A stretch of 64,000 bases of DNA, from the NCBI RefSeq assembly GCF_009193325.2, contig NZ_CP059856.1, positions 1,736,001 through 1,800,000 of the forward strand, written 5' to 3'. The position numbers were made by a program, and so were the translations under genes. Every line of letters starts with the position of its first letter. Positions within the stretch are counted from its first letter, which is position 1. The notes beneath the pieces are model-generated. The model was not told where the DNA came from, did not search any database, and was given only the letters and a program-made list of their open reading frames with translations. The DNA is from Bacteroides zhangwenhongii. GTDB lineage: Bacteria; Bacteroidota; Bacteroidia; Bacteroidales; Bacteroidaceae. Of the stretch, positions 39,076-47,646 are shown one piece after another.

Positions 39076-40584
39076 TCATTTAATTAGTTTCCCTCCGTTA
39101 AAATCGAAACGGTCGGAAAGGGAAAGATTCGCAGCGAAATCAAACAGAGTGAGACGACGTATCTTGTAATAATTCAGCCAGTAATTCTGTAAAGCCGAAA
39201 TATAGTTCCGTTGCGCCTGTTGCTGGCGATTAAGTGAAAGAGTGAGACTGTTGATGTCCGCCTTACCGATAATAAAACGCTGTTTCGTCTCGTTATAGGC
39301 AAGAATGGACAAGTCAAGCGCCTCTTCCGCACTCGCTATCAGTTGCTGCTGGATATTAAAGTCACTTACCGTCATGATAACCTCCTCCTCAATGCTTATC
39401 TCATCCTGACGGGCGGAGATTTTCACCACATTCAGATTATTCCGTGCCATATTATGCTTTCCCTTACGGACACCCCAATCCACCAACGGAATAGAAACGC
39501 TGACCGACACCAAATCCTGTTGCATCGGTTTATGATATACATCACCGAAATTATCCGCTACCTGATTAAAGCCGATACTCGCATTCACGCTTGCGTTGAA
39601 ACGTGATTCTTTTCTCGTCTTATCCACATTTCTTTCCGCTTCCAGCACATTCTGCTTCAATTCCAGCAATTGGGGGTTATTACTCTTTCCATAGTTCAAA
39701 GCCTCATCCACCGGAATCTCTATCCGGTTGGGACGGGAAGGAAGCCTCAAGTCTATCTGCGTATTCTTATCCAGATTAAGAAAAGACGCCAGAGAGAACA
39801 TCGCCCGTTTCAGATCACTCGCCTTGTTCTGCAACGTATTCTGCGCGTTCACACGGTCCAGCTTCAGTGTCAGCAAGTCGGCCTGCGAAATGGCGGCTAT
39901 CCGATGACGTTGCTGTCCGATACGGTATAGCGTATCCGTGGAAGCCAGGTTATCCTTAGCCAGATTATATTCCGCCTGTGCCATAGCCAGCGAAAAGAAA
40001 TAATTCGTAGCGGTTTCCGAGACTTTCTCCACATTATAGAGGAATTCCTTCTTTACGCGCTCGTATTTCAACGGCTCTATCTTACGTTCCCACTTGAAGG
40101 GATTGTATCCTACCAGGCTCTGCGAATATCCGATTCGCACGGGAACACTGGTGAGTTGCGTCGCGCTGTTATCACCGAAGTTACGCATATAAGCAAGATT
40201 CGATTCCAGATAGAATGCACCTCCGGTCAAGTCCAGGTTTTGTTTCACACTCAGTCCTCCGTATGCATAATAAGATTGCTGCGTACGGTATACATCCAGG
40301 TTGGAGCCCGAATCGTAACGCTTCGTAATGTCCCGGTTATATTGTGCCGGAGTAAGATCCAGCGTCAAACTAGGCAAACGGTTGGCACGGTATGTCCGAT
40401 ATTCCCAATAACCGGAAAGGTACATATTCTGTGCGCGGAATGACTCCAACGAACTGTCATTCGCCAAAGCAATCGTCTGATTCAGGTCCAGTACCAGATG
40501 TTTCTGCGCATACAACGAGGATTCACCACAGAGGACACAAAGGACACAGAGAAAGGTGGGAATTCTTAAATTCATAACTCTCAT
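39076..40584 (-). CDS. TolC-family outer-membrane channel
   Basis: A 502-residue outer-membrane efflux protein with two related halves rich in coiled-coil helices, for example AEYNLAKDNLASTDTLYRIG and later ALDLSILAYNETKQRFIIGK. A signal peptide is present at residues 1-26 (ending SLYAQ). Its hydrophobic core, FLCVLCVLCGES, is encoded by a CACAGAGGACACA-type repeat sequence that also occurs as intergenic DNA elsewhere. It sits between the two permease genes (7 bases after the upstream one). It forms the exit duct of the tripartite pump. Confidence 0.92.
   Translation of the reverse strand: MRVMNLRIPTFLCVLCVLCGESSLYAQKHLVLDLNQTIALANDSSLESFRAQNMYLSGYWEYRTYRANRLPSLTLDLTPAQYNRDITKRYDSGSNLDVYRTQQSYYAYGGLSVKQNLDLTGGAFYLESNLAYMRNFGDNSATQLTSVPVRIGYSQSLVGYNPFKWERKIEPLKYERVKKEFLYNVEKVSETATNYFFSLAMAQAEYNLAKDNLASTDTLYRIGQQRHRIAAISQADLLTLKLDRVNAQNTLQNKASDLKRAMFSLASFLNLDKNTQIDLRLPSRPNRIEIPVDEALNYGKSNNPQLLELKQNVLEAERNVDKTRKESRFNASVNASIGFNQVADNFGDVYHKPMQQDLVSVSVSIPLVDWGVRKGKHNMARNNLNVVKISARQDEISIEEEVIMTVSDFNIQQQLIASAEEALDLSILAYNETKQRFIIGKADINSLTLSLNRQQQAQRNYISALQNYWLNYYKIRRLTLFDFAANLSLSDRFDFNGGKLIK
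40522..40556. repeat. TTCACCACAGAGGACACA repeat inside the TolC signal-peptide region
   Basis: On the plus strand TTCACCACAGAGGACACAAA begins a stretch with three CACAGAG/GGACACA-like units. Its first eleven bases (TTCACCACAGA) match the ends of the inverted-repeat elements at 12223 and 16206. Read on the minus strand it encodes part of the TolC signal peptide. Confidence 0.8.
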
Positions 40585-40591
40585 ATTTGAA

Positions 40592-43500
40592 CTAGTCTTT
40601 ATTACTTATTTCTTCTTTTTTCCGGTAAATGAACCAGTAAAGCAACGGTATGATGAACAGACTCACTGCCGTACCTATTGACATCGTTCCTATCATGGCA
40701 ATGGACAACGGCTTTTGCAGTTCCGAACCCATATCCGAAGAGAACAACAGCGGGACCATGGCAAAAATCGTAGTCAGCGAAGTCATGATTATGGGCCGCA
40801 GGCGCCTGCGGCCGGCTTCATGGATGGCTTCCAGCAAAGGGACGCCTGACTTGCGCAGTTCATTGATGGCATCCAGTTTCAATATAGAGTCATTGATGAC
40901 AATGCCACAGGTGACAATCAGCCCGATGGCGGACATCAGATTCAGTGTGTGCCCGCAAAGCCAAAGCAACAACAGTGCAAAGGCCACGTCTATCGGAATC
41001 TCCGCCAGGACAAGCAAAGGCTGTAAAAAGCTCTCGAACTGTGCCGCAAGGATAAAATACATCAGCAACAGTGAAATCATAAGTATCACTACCAGTTCAT
41101 CCAGCATTTCCCGATTAGAGAAGAAGCTGCCGGAAAAGCCCGTGTCCCAGTCTCCCGTTTCCTCCGCTACCCGCTTTACATTCTTTATCAGCTTGTCCGC
41201 ATCCCGCACCCCGTAAAAGTCGAAGGGCACAAATTCTCCGTTACGTCCGGAAGTAATGCTTTTCAAGTCTTCGGCGGGAGTCACCTTTAGTAGTTCCCGA
41301 AGCGGGATATATTCCACCTCCCCTTTACTGTCCGGCTGTGTCTGTATCAATGTCTCCTGCAAGACCCTGTTCACCGTCCTCTCATTGCCCGCAATATTTA
41401 TCGGAAGATACTGCTGGTAGGAATGCAGCATGGTCACGCTGTTTTCACGGAAAGCGGTTTTCAAGACACGGTAAAGCTCATTATAGGAGACACGGTAGAG
41501 CAAGAGCTTTTCCTTGCTGATACTCAGGTCCAGCTGGTTCTCGAAAGCGATACCCGTAGGGTTGATTCCGGTTTCCTTCGCCAGTGCCTGCTCCACTTTA
41601 CGAATTGTTTCCGCTTCCGGTGCCTGCGCCCTGTTGCGGGCATAGAACTCGGCAACGACATCCGGCTCACCCGTCACGAAGAGTTTTTCAAACACCGTTT
41701 CCGGTGAAGCGAAAGACACGACAGAGAGCGGATAGCGTTCTTTCAGTCTCCGGTATATCTCCTGTTCCAAGGGAACGATCTCATCGGAAGTTTCCGTCCG
41801 GAAATAAAGTTCCGCTTCGGAAGAGGAAAGTTCCCTTTCCCGGTTCAAGATAAAGTCCTGCCTGCCGATAGAAGCCGTCTGTTCAAGGAACCGCCCCTCC
41901 AGTTCCTTAAAAAGTCCGTCCACACGCTTCCTGTTTTCATCCACATGGATATTCTCATTCCATTCGATGCGGACAATCAGTTCGTTCTCTTCTATATCGG
42001 GCATCCGCTGCTTATCTATGAAGAAAAAAAAGAAGACGCAGAGCGGGATGGAAACGATGCAGAATAGCACACTGAATGTTTTATGACGGAATACCCAGTC
42101 CACTCCCGAATCATAAAAGCGGTCCAGCGTATGGTCTTTTATTGGGTTATTGAATCTGAAAGAAAACCACTTCCATTTTCGGGTACAGACGCCTGTACGG
42201 TAGACCAGCAGGTAAAGAACGGGAAGAAGCATGATTCCCGTAAAATAAGACACCATCAGCCCTACCGTGACAGAGAAAGCCTGGTCATAGAAGATGGCTC
42301 CGGCAATGCCACTCATAAAAATCAAGGGAGCGAATACGGCGATGGTAGTCAGCGAGGAACTCAACATGGGAGTCACCACTTCGCTCGTTCCCGTGATACA
42401 GGCACGCCGCAGGGAATATCCCCGTTCACGATATTGAGAAATATTCTCGGTCACGATAATCGAGCTGTCAATCATCATTCCCAGAGCCAGAATCAACCCT
42501 GCAAGGGAAATGATGTTCAATGACATATTACAAAGGTAGAAGAATACAAAGCTGATGACGATGGAAACCACCATGCTAAGTCCGATAACCAGCGGTGATT
42601 TCACATCACCCAGAAACAGAACCGCCACCAGGCAGATAAACAGGAAGCCCAAGGAAAGATTCTGTTGCAGGTTGGAAATCGTATAGTCCAGCAGTTCCGT
42701 CTGATTACGGCTGATACTGAAATCAATATCCGGATACACCCGCTGGAAATAGTTCATAGTGCCTACAAGGGAATTCCTCATCTTGTCCATGTTCTCGTCC
42801 GCCTGCTTGATGACGGCCAGCGTCACTGCGCGTTTGCCGTTCGACACGGATACACCTTTCTCCTTCACTGGCACGATACTAACTTTGCAGAAATCCTTTA
42901 ACTGTACGATGCGGTCGCCCTTGCGCAAATAGATATTTTCCACATCTTCCGCCGTGCGCAGCAGTGTAGAGAACTTAATGTTATATTCATAGTACCCGTC
43001 ACGCACCGTCATACTACCCGGTTCCACATTATTGGACGACAGGGCCGATTCAATATCCCCGATGGAAAGTCCCATCATCGCCAGCTTATTTTCATCAGGA
43101 ACAATTTGTACCTGGCGTTCCACGATTCCGGTCACGTCTACCATAGCGACTTCCGGCAATTGCTCGATACGGCGTTTGATAACCGATTCGGCAAACCCGC
43201 ACAAATCCAGGAAAGCTTCTCCCGTACCATAACCGGCAGTGTCATTCTTCAATGTCAGATTCAGGTAAAATACGGGAATATCCGTAGCGCTTGCCTTTAT
43301 CACTTTCGGACGTTCCGTCTCTTTCGGAAGGAAGTTCATCGCAGCGTCTATCTTCTCGTTCACCTCGATAAAGGCAAGGTCGGTATTCGTACCGTAATCA
43401 AAAGACAAACGGATAATTCCCGCCCCGTCACGTGACTCACTATGGATATCTTTCAGGGTCGAAACCTGAATCAGTTGTCCGCGTAAAGGTTTCACAATCG

Positions 43501-43678
43501 TATTTTCCAACTCACGGGCAGATGTATTGGCGGCGGATACCTGAACCGTTATCTCCGGAATGGCAATATCCGGAAGCAATGAAACCGGCAGGGTGGAATA
43601 CGTCACCAGCCCGATAATGAAACAGGCGGTAAAAGCCATCAGTACCGCAATAGGACGCCGGATTAAAAATTTTATCAT
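40592..43678 (-). CDS. RND efflux permease, first permease of the operon
   Basis: A 1028-residue RND pump with the usual twelve helices and two periplasmic domains. The N-terminus reads MIKFLIRRPIAVLMAFTACF, and TM4 carries LGMMIDSSIIVTENI with a single conserved Asp (as in heavy-metal-type pumps) rather than the Asp-Asp pair of AcrB. The second half contains CGIVINDSILKLDAINELR and MTSLTTIFAMVPLLF. It lies 54 bases after the adaptor gene and 7 bases before tolC. It could form a heteromeric trimer with the second permease, as in MdtBC (inference). Confidence 0.93.
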   Translation of the reverse strand: MIKFLIRRPIAVLMAFTACFIIGLVTYSTLPVSLLPDIAIPEITVQVSAANTSARELENTIVKPLRGQLIQVSTLKDIHSESRDGAGIIRLSFDYGTNTDLAFIEVNEKIDAAMNFLPKETERPKVIKASATDIPVFYLNLTLKNDTAGYGTGEAFLDLCGFAESVIKRRIEQLPEVAMVDVTGIVERQVQIVPDENKLAMMGLSIGDIESALSSNNVEPGSMTVRDGYYEYNIKFSTLLRTAEDVENIYLRKGDRIVQLKDFCKVSIVPVKEKGVSVSNGKRAVTLAVIKQADENMDKMRNSLVGTMNYFQRVYPDIDFSISRNQTELLDYTISNLQQNLSLGFLFICLVAVLFLGDVKSPLVIGLSMVVSIVISFVFFYLCNMSLNIISLAGLILALGMMIDSSIIVTENISQYRERGYSLRRACITGTSEVVTPMLSSSLTTIAVFAPLIFMSGIAGAIFYDQAFSVTVGLMVSYFTGIMLLPVLYLLVYRTGVCTRKWKWFSFRFNNPIKDHTLDRFYDSGVDWVFRHKTFSVLFCIVSIPLCVFFFFFIDKQRMPDIEENELIVRIEWNENIHVDENRKRVDGLFKELEGRFLEQTASIGRQDFILNRERELSSSEAELYFRTETSDEIVPLEQEIYRRLKERYPLSVVSFASPETVFEKLFVTGEPDVVAEFYARNRAQAPEAETIRKVEQALAKETGINPTGIAFENQLDLSISKEKLLLYRVSYNELYRVLKTAFRENSVTMLHSYQQYLPINIAGNERTVNRVLQETLIQTQPDSKGEVEYIPLRELLKVTPAEDLKSITSGRNGEFVPFDFYGVRDADKLIKNVKRVAEETGDWDTGFSGSFFSNREMLDELVVILMISLLLMYFILAAQFESFLQPLLVLAEIPIDVAFALLLLWLCGHTLNLMSAIGLIVTCGIVINDSILKLDAINELRKSGVPLLEAIHEAGRRRLRPIIMTSLTTIFAMVPLLFSSDMGSELQKPLSIAMIGTMSIGTAVSLFIIPLLYWFIYRKKEEISNKD

Positions 43679-43732
43679 ACTACTTGATTTTAGGCACGGG
43701 ACTACACACAGACGACTCCGTACCTTTTTTGA

Positions 43733-44824
43733 TTATCTTACATTTACTTCCGCTTCATGCGCCAGATTCAGATTTCCGGTCACAATGACCGTATCTCCTT
43801 CCAACAAACCATCTTCAACTCCTTTTTGGGATTTATCAGAAACGATGCATTCCGTAGCATTCTCCATTCCCGTATGCACATAGTTCCACATGGACTTGCC
43901 GTCCTTCAAGGTAAACACCACCTGCTTGCCAGAGCGCAATACCACCGCCGTCTTGGGAATCACCAGCTGTTCACCCAAGTTACGTCTCACGCTGACCCTT
44001 ACGTTCATGCCGCTAAACAGCTTGCCTTCTCCGTTCACGTCAGCCTTCACCTTCACCATCCCGTTGATATCCACCAATGGGTTGATTTCCGACACGCTGC
44101 CTTCAAACGAGCCTCCTCCGGCATAGGGAAGAACCATTACCTTATCACCCTTCTTTATAAAAGCAAGTTCACTCTCCAATACAGTAAATTCGGCCTCCAT
44201 ACCTTTGGTATCAAGAACCGTACAGAATACTTCAGACGTATTAGCCAGGTTAAAAGCCTTCGAAAAAAGATTAGCCACTACTCCGTCAAAAGGAGCGGTC
44301 AGTGTGGCATGGCCCGTTTCTCTCTTTGCCAACTCATATTGTGATTTCGACTGGTCATATCCGCTTTTTACTTTGGCAATCTTCATCGTCTCCGCCGGAA
44401 CGTTGCTGAAATCATCAACAGAATACCCCTGTCCTATCAATATATCCTTCAGCTCCAGCTCAGCTTTCAACAAGGCATCCTCAGACTGGGACAGTTTCTG
44501 CTCCAGACGGAATTTGTCCAACTCCGCCAATTTTTGCCCTTTATGCACACGGTCGCCATTCTTCACATAGATACGGGCGATAACTTCACTTGTCTCAAAA
44601 CGCAAATCAGCTTTATTCCGGGCATTCACCTTGCCATTGCTTACCAACTCGTGATTAAAAGTCTGCCGTTTCAGAACTTGGACGGTAACCTCATTTTTTG
44701 CATCAGGAAGAACGGTGGTCACTCCCAGCTCTTGCTTTTCCGTATCACTTTGCTTGTCGGAGCAAGAGGTGTTTATCCCTAATACCCAACATAACAGTAA
44801 CCATATACAATTGTGTTTCTTCAT
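43733..44824 (-). CDS. RND efflux periplasmic adaptor lipoprotein
   Basis: A 363-residue membrane-fusion protein. It has a lipobox near residue 20 (GINTSCSDK), then a beta-barrel/lipoyl/hairpin layout: VIARIYVKNGDRVHKGQKLAELD, a coiled-coil hairpin around residues 110-175, then ATLTAPFDGVVANLF and VLPYAGGGSFEGSVSEINPLVD. It links the permease(s) to TolC. It is first in the operon adaptor-permease-TolC-permease. No regulator gene is next to it. Confidence 0.93.
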   Translation of the reverse strand: MKKHNCIWLLLCWVLGINTSCSDKQSDTEKQELGVTTVLPDAKNEVTVQVLKRQTFNHELVSNGKVNARNKADLRFETSEVIARIYVKNGDRVHKGQKLAELDKFRLEQKLSQSEDALLKAELELKDILIGQGYSVDDFSNVPAETMKIAKVKSGYDQSKSQYELAKRETGHATLTAPFDGVVANLFSKAFNLANTSEVFCTVLDTKGMEAEFTVLESELAFIKKGDKVMVLPYAGGGSFEGSVSEINPLVDINGMVKVKADVNGEGKLFSGMNVRVSVRRNLGEQLVIPKTAVVLRSGKQVVFTLKDGKSMWNYVHTGMENATECIVSDKSQKGVEDGLLEGDTVIVTGNLNLAHEAEVNVR

Positions 44825-44838
44825 ATTTATTAGTTTTT

Positions 44839-46485
44839 TTATTTCAATAATTTCCTTACTTCTTCTCTCATTTCTTTGACAGCTGTTGATTGAATCTTTG
44901 GTTCTTTCGTCAACACTATTTCAGCAACATCCTTTAATTTCTCAGGTTGCCGATATCTTGGCTCCGCATAAAGCTTCGCCAACAGATAATATGGATAAAT
45001 CCGCCCCGGAAGTCGATGTGTAGAACGTAGCAGAAATTTTTCGGCTTTTTCATAATCTCCTGTCGCCTGATAATTCTTACCAATAACATTCAATATCATC
45101 GGGTCATTACTGTGTATCATCGCTTCCTCCAATACGTTTGTTGACATTTCGTATTCTTTTAATTTATGAAGACAATGACCATATTCAAAAAGGAATACCC
45201 CACGATTCTTTAACTCAGGATATAACTTCTCGTAGTCTTTTTCAGCAGACCGGTAAGCTCCTATATTATAAAGCATTTTAACACGATGCCAGTCTTTGCA
45301 CGCATCATATTGGTTATTCCTCCAATAATACGCTCCCAATAGTACCATCATTGAAAGAAAAAGTGACAGTATTATCCTCGAACGTCCAATGGCACAAGCC
45401 ACCAACAATAAATAGAATGCAACAGCAAAGCCTGGAATCTGCATCGGATAAGAAGAAAAAGCAAATACCAATACTGAAATCACACCTCCACAAATGCCAA
45501 TTCTATTTTCCGTAATTCCCCTCCAAAGACAAAATGTAATCACTAATGCAGTCACCAATAAAAAAGGAACTCCATATTCCACCGCTATCTGTAAATACTC
45601 ATTAAAAGCATACTCCGGACTTCCTGCCACTAATTCTTCTGTCTCCGAATATTCACCGTTGGCGAAATAATCTTCCTGCGCTCTGCCATAAGCTGAAACA
45701 AAGCTTCCTGTTCCATGTCCGACGATGGGACTTTCAGCAATAGCAAGAGCACTGACTTTCCACATGAACAAGCGTCCGTTGGCAGAAGTTGCTTTCAGTT
45801 GGAAAAGTGCGTAGCCAATCATTATGATTATAACACCACCTGCGATACAAGCTAATCCTACCTTTCTTTTATATCTCGTTCTGATCTCCTTTAATCTGAT
45901 TCTCCATGAGGCGTGTATCCCATATACCCATACGCCCGATATAATGGCAGCAATCCAAGCCGAACGGCTCATTCCGGCAGGCAGCACACAAAGAATCAAC
46001 AGTATCACTCCCAATGTCACATAATATTTTCCCTGTTCCAGACATGTACGTTCCGTTTTTTCTCTCAAGCTTAGCCACTCATGCAGACAGAGCGGAAATA
46101 TCATCGCCAAATATCCCGAATAAGGACCCGGATTATAGAAAGACCCCGTAAGTGCATACAAGGAATGATTGGAAACTGCCAGACCGTATATCTGTCTCAA
46201 TCCCCAAATGGCCTCAATACCTCCCAATACAATCAATACCCATGTTACGATGGATGGAAAAGACAGATATTGTTTTCTGTTCAGGCAAAGAGAAAATACA
46301 CAGCAAATGACAAAAACAAAGATCATGCGTCCCAACCACAGTTTTTGATAGGCCATTTCGCCAATAGGAATGTCACTCGGAGTGGCAAAAACCACTACGC
46401 TCAAAATTGCAGCCACTCCCAAGAGCGCTATCAAATCTGCCATACCTTTCCTTCTAGGTCTTATCCACTTCAATTTTGCTTTCAT
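44839..46485 (-). CDS. O-antigen-ligase/Wzy-like membrane protein with C-terminal TPR repeats
   Basis: A 548-residue membrane protein with about ten helices (residues about 15-400), including the periplasmic loop IVGHGTGSFVSAYGRAQEDYF typical of the O-antigen ligase/polymerase family. The last about 150 residues are TPR-like helices (YRSAEKDYEKLYPELKNRG, LNVIGKNYQATGDYEKAEKF). Such WaaL/Wzy-TPR fusions also include oligosaccharyltransferase-like enzymes, so the substrate is uncertain. I start at M in MKAKLKWIRPRR; an ATG at 46557 would extend it into a 22-bp tandem repeat. It lies downstream of lepB on the same strand. Confidence 0.8.
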   Translation of the reverse strand: MKAKLKWIRPRRKGMADLIALLGVAAILSVVVFATPSDIPIGEMAYQKLWLGRMIFVFVICCVFSLCLNRKQYLSFPSIVTWVLIVLGGIEAIWGLRQIYGLAVSNHSLYALTGSFYNPGPYSGYLAMIFPLCLHEWLSLREKTERTCLEQGKYYVTLGVILLILCVLPAGMSRSAWIAAIISGVWVYGIHASWRIRLKEIRTRYKRKVGLACIAGGVIIIMIGYALFQLKATSANGRLFMWKVSALAIAESPIVGHGTGSFVSAYGRAQEDYFANGEYSETEELVAGSPEYAFNEYLQIAVEYGVPFLLVTALVITFCLWRGITENRIGICGGVISVLVFAFSSYPMQIPGFAVAFYLLLVACAIGRSRIILSLFLSMMVLLGAYYWRNNQYDACKDWHRVKMLYNIGAYRSAEKDYEKLYPELKNRGVFLFEYGHCLHKLKEYEMSTNVLEEAMIHSNDPMILNVIGKNYQATGDYEKAEKFLLRSTHRLPGRIYPYYLLAKLYAEPRYRQPEKLKDVAEIVLTKEPKIQSTAVKEMREEVRKLLK

Positions 46486-46496
46486 GCACTTCAATT

Positions 46497-46650
46497 GTCT
46501 GACTCTTCTATATCTTTTGATTAACTCTCCTATATGTTTTAGGTAAAACAACCGCATGATTTACCCTAAACAACCGTATCTTTTGAATCAATCAACCGTA
46601 TGTTTTTTCTATATTATACGGTCCTTTACAAGTAAACGACCGCTCCTTTA
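46497..46650. repeat. Degenerate 22-bp tandem repeat (seven units) upstream of the ligase-like gene
   Basis: Units begin at 46497, 46519, 46541, 46563, 46585, 46607 and 46629. CAACCGCAT or CAACCGTAT occurs at 46549, 46571 and 46593, exactly 22 bases apart, and most units end TTTT or TTTA. Twenty-two is not a multiple of three and the frame through it is not repetitive, which argues that it is non-coding. Confidence 0.75.
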
Positions 46651-46688
46651 TGCTAAATTCTACCTATAAATTACATATTGCAATTATA

Positions 46689-46735
46689 CCTTCACCCGCT
46701 ATCCCCCATGAATAAAGAGTTGTGAAGGGTGAAGG
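46689..46735. repeat. CCTTCACCC/GGGTGAAGG hairpin after lepB
   Basis: CCTTCACCC (46689-46697) is matched by GGGTGAAGG (46727-46735), a 9-bp stem with a 29-base loop. A second GTGAAGG copy is adjacent. No U-tract follows on the minus strand, so it is a weak terminator candidate or a repeat remnant. Confidence 0.55.
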
Positions 46736-46770
46736 CCATAATCCGTATTTATCAATTTATATCTCATTTT

Positions 46771-47646
46771 TCATTTTATTTTCTTCATTATTCTATCCCA
46801 GCGGGGTTTCTCCGTAAATTTATCTTCCGAATACCAGATACGGGTAGCCTTACCTACAATATATTCTTCCGGCAACATCCCCCAGTATCTTGAATCCTGT
46901 GAATTTGCCATATTATCACCGGATACAAAATAATAGTTCTTTCTAAAGCGATATTGGGTAATCGCACTGTCTCCCAGCAATATCTGTCCGTCTTTTATAC
47001 GTAGTTTCTTCTTCTGTTCCCACCCTATCAACTGCCTGTACAAAAGACAGTTTGTACGGTTCATCATTACCGTCTGTTCTTTCTTGGGAATCGGCAAAGG
47101 TCCGAACTCACGGATAGTCCATCCAATTTGTTTATCATACGGAAATGTACCGACCACAATGCCATACTGCTCCGGATAATCCAAGTTCGCAAGATCGTGT
47201 TGAGCGCTGTAATTTCCCAGTTGTTCGTCACATCCACGTATTTTATAAAATCCGCCCCGAATCTCTAACGTATCTCCTGGCAAAGCAATACATCGCTTTA
47301 CGTAATATTGCATTACATCGAACCTTACACTATCCCAACGATTCATTTGATAAGGGAAATTAAAAACCAGTATATCATTTCTCTTGAAATTCCCCAATCC
47401 GGGTGTCCGGTGGATAACAACGTCCTCATTATTCAGAACAGCGAACACATCAAACAGGCGAGCCCCCTTTATCATCTTATTAACCAATATCCGGTCGCCA
47501 TCCTTCAATGTCGGTTCCATAGAATCCGAAGGTATCCTGAATGAAGTGAAGCAGAACAATTGCATCAAGAATAAAATTACCACCATACAGAATATGAAGA
47601 ACGCCAAATTCTCCAATATATTCCAGATTTTCTTCACTTTGCTCAT
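46771..47646 (-). CDS. lepB: Signal peptidase I
   Basis: A 291-residue type I signal peptidase with one N-terminal membrane helix (about 10-33). The catalytic Ser42 is in PSDSMEPTLKDGDRILVNKM, the catalytic Lys117 is in YYVKRCIALPGD, and a conserved SGDNMANSQDSR box lies near residue 240. It cleaves exported preproteins after small residues, typically A-x-A. It overlaps the glutaminase-like gene by 4 bases and closes the NVEALA peptide operon, so it may be dedicated to peptides or proteins of that operon (inference). Confidence 0.94.
   Translation of the reverse strand: MSKVKKIWNILENLAFFIFCMVVILFLMQLFCFTSFRIPSDSMEPTLKDGDRILVNKMIKGARLFDVFAVLNNEDVVIHRTPGLGNFKRNDILVFNFPYQMNRWDSVRFDVMQYYVKRCIALPGDTLEIRGGFYKIRGCDEQLGNYSAQHDLANLDYPEQYGIVVGTFPYDKQIGWTIREFGPLPIPKKEQTVMMNRTNCLLYRQLIGWEQKKKLRIKDGQILLGDSAITQYRFRKNYYFVSGDNMANSQDSRYWGMLPEEYIVGKATRIWYSEDKFTEKPRWDRIMKKIK

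Noticed and set aside
46486..46557. Translation start of the O-antigen-ligase-like protein at 46557
   Set aside because: The 5' part of that frame (46497-46557) lies in the 22-bp tandem repeat, and the extra residues are basic without a membrane helix. A downstream ATG is more likely.
46497..46650. A CRISPR-like array
   Set aside because: The units are contiguous 22-mers with gradual divergence. There are no constant repeats with unique spacers and no cas genes.
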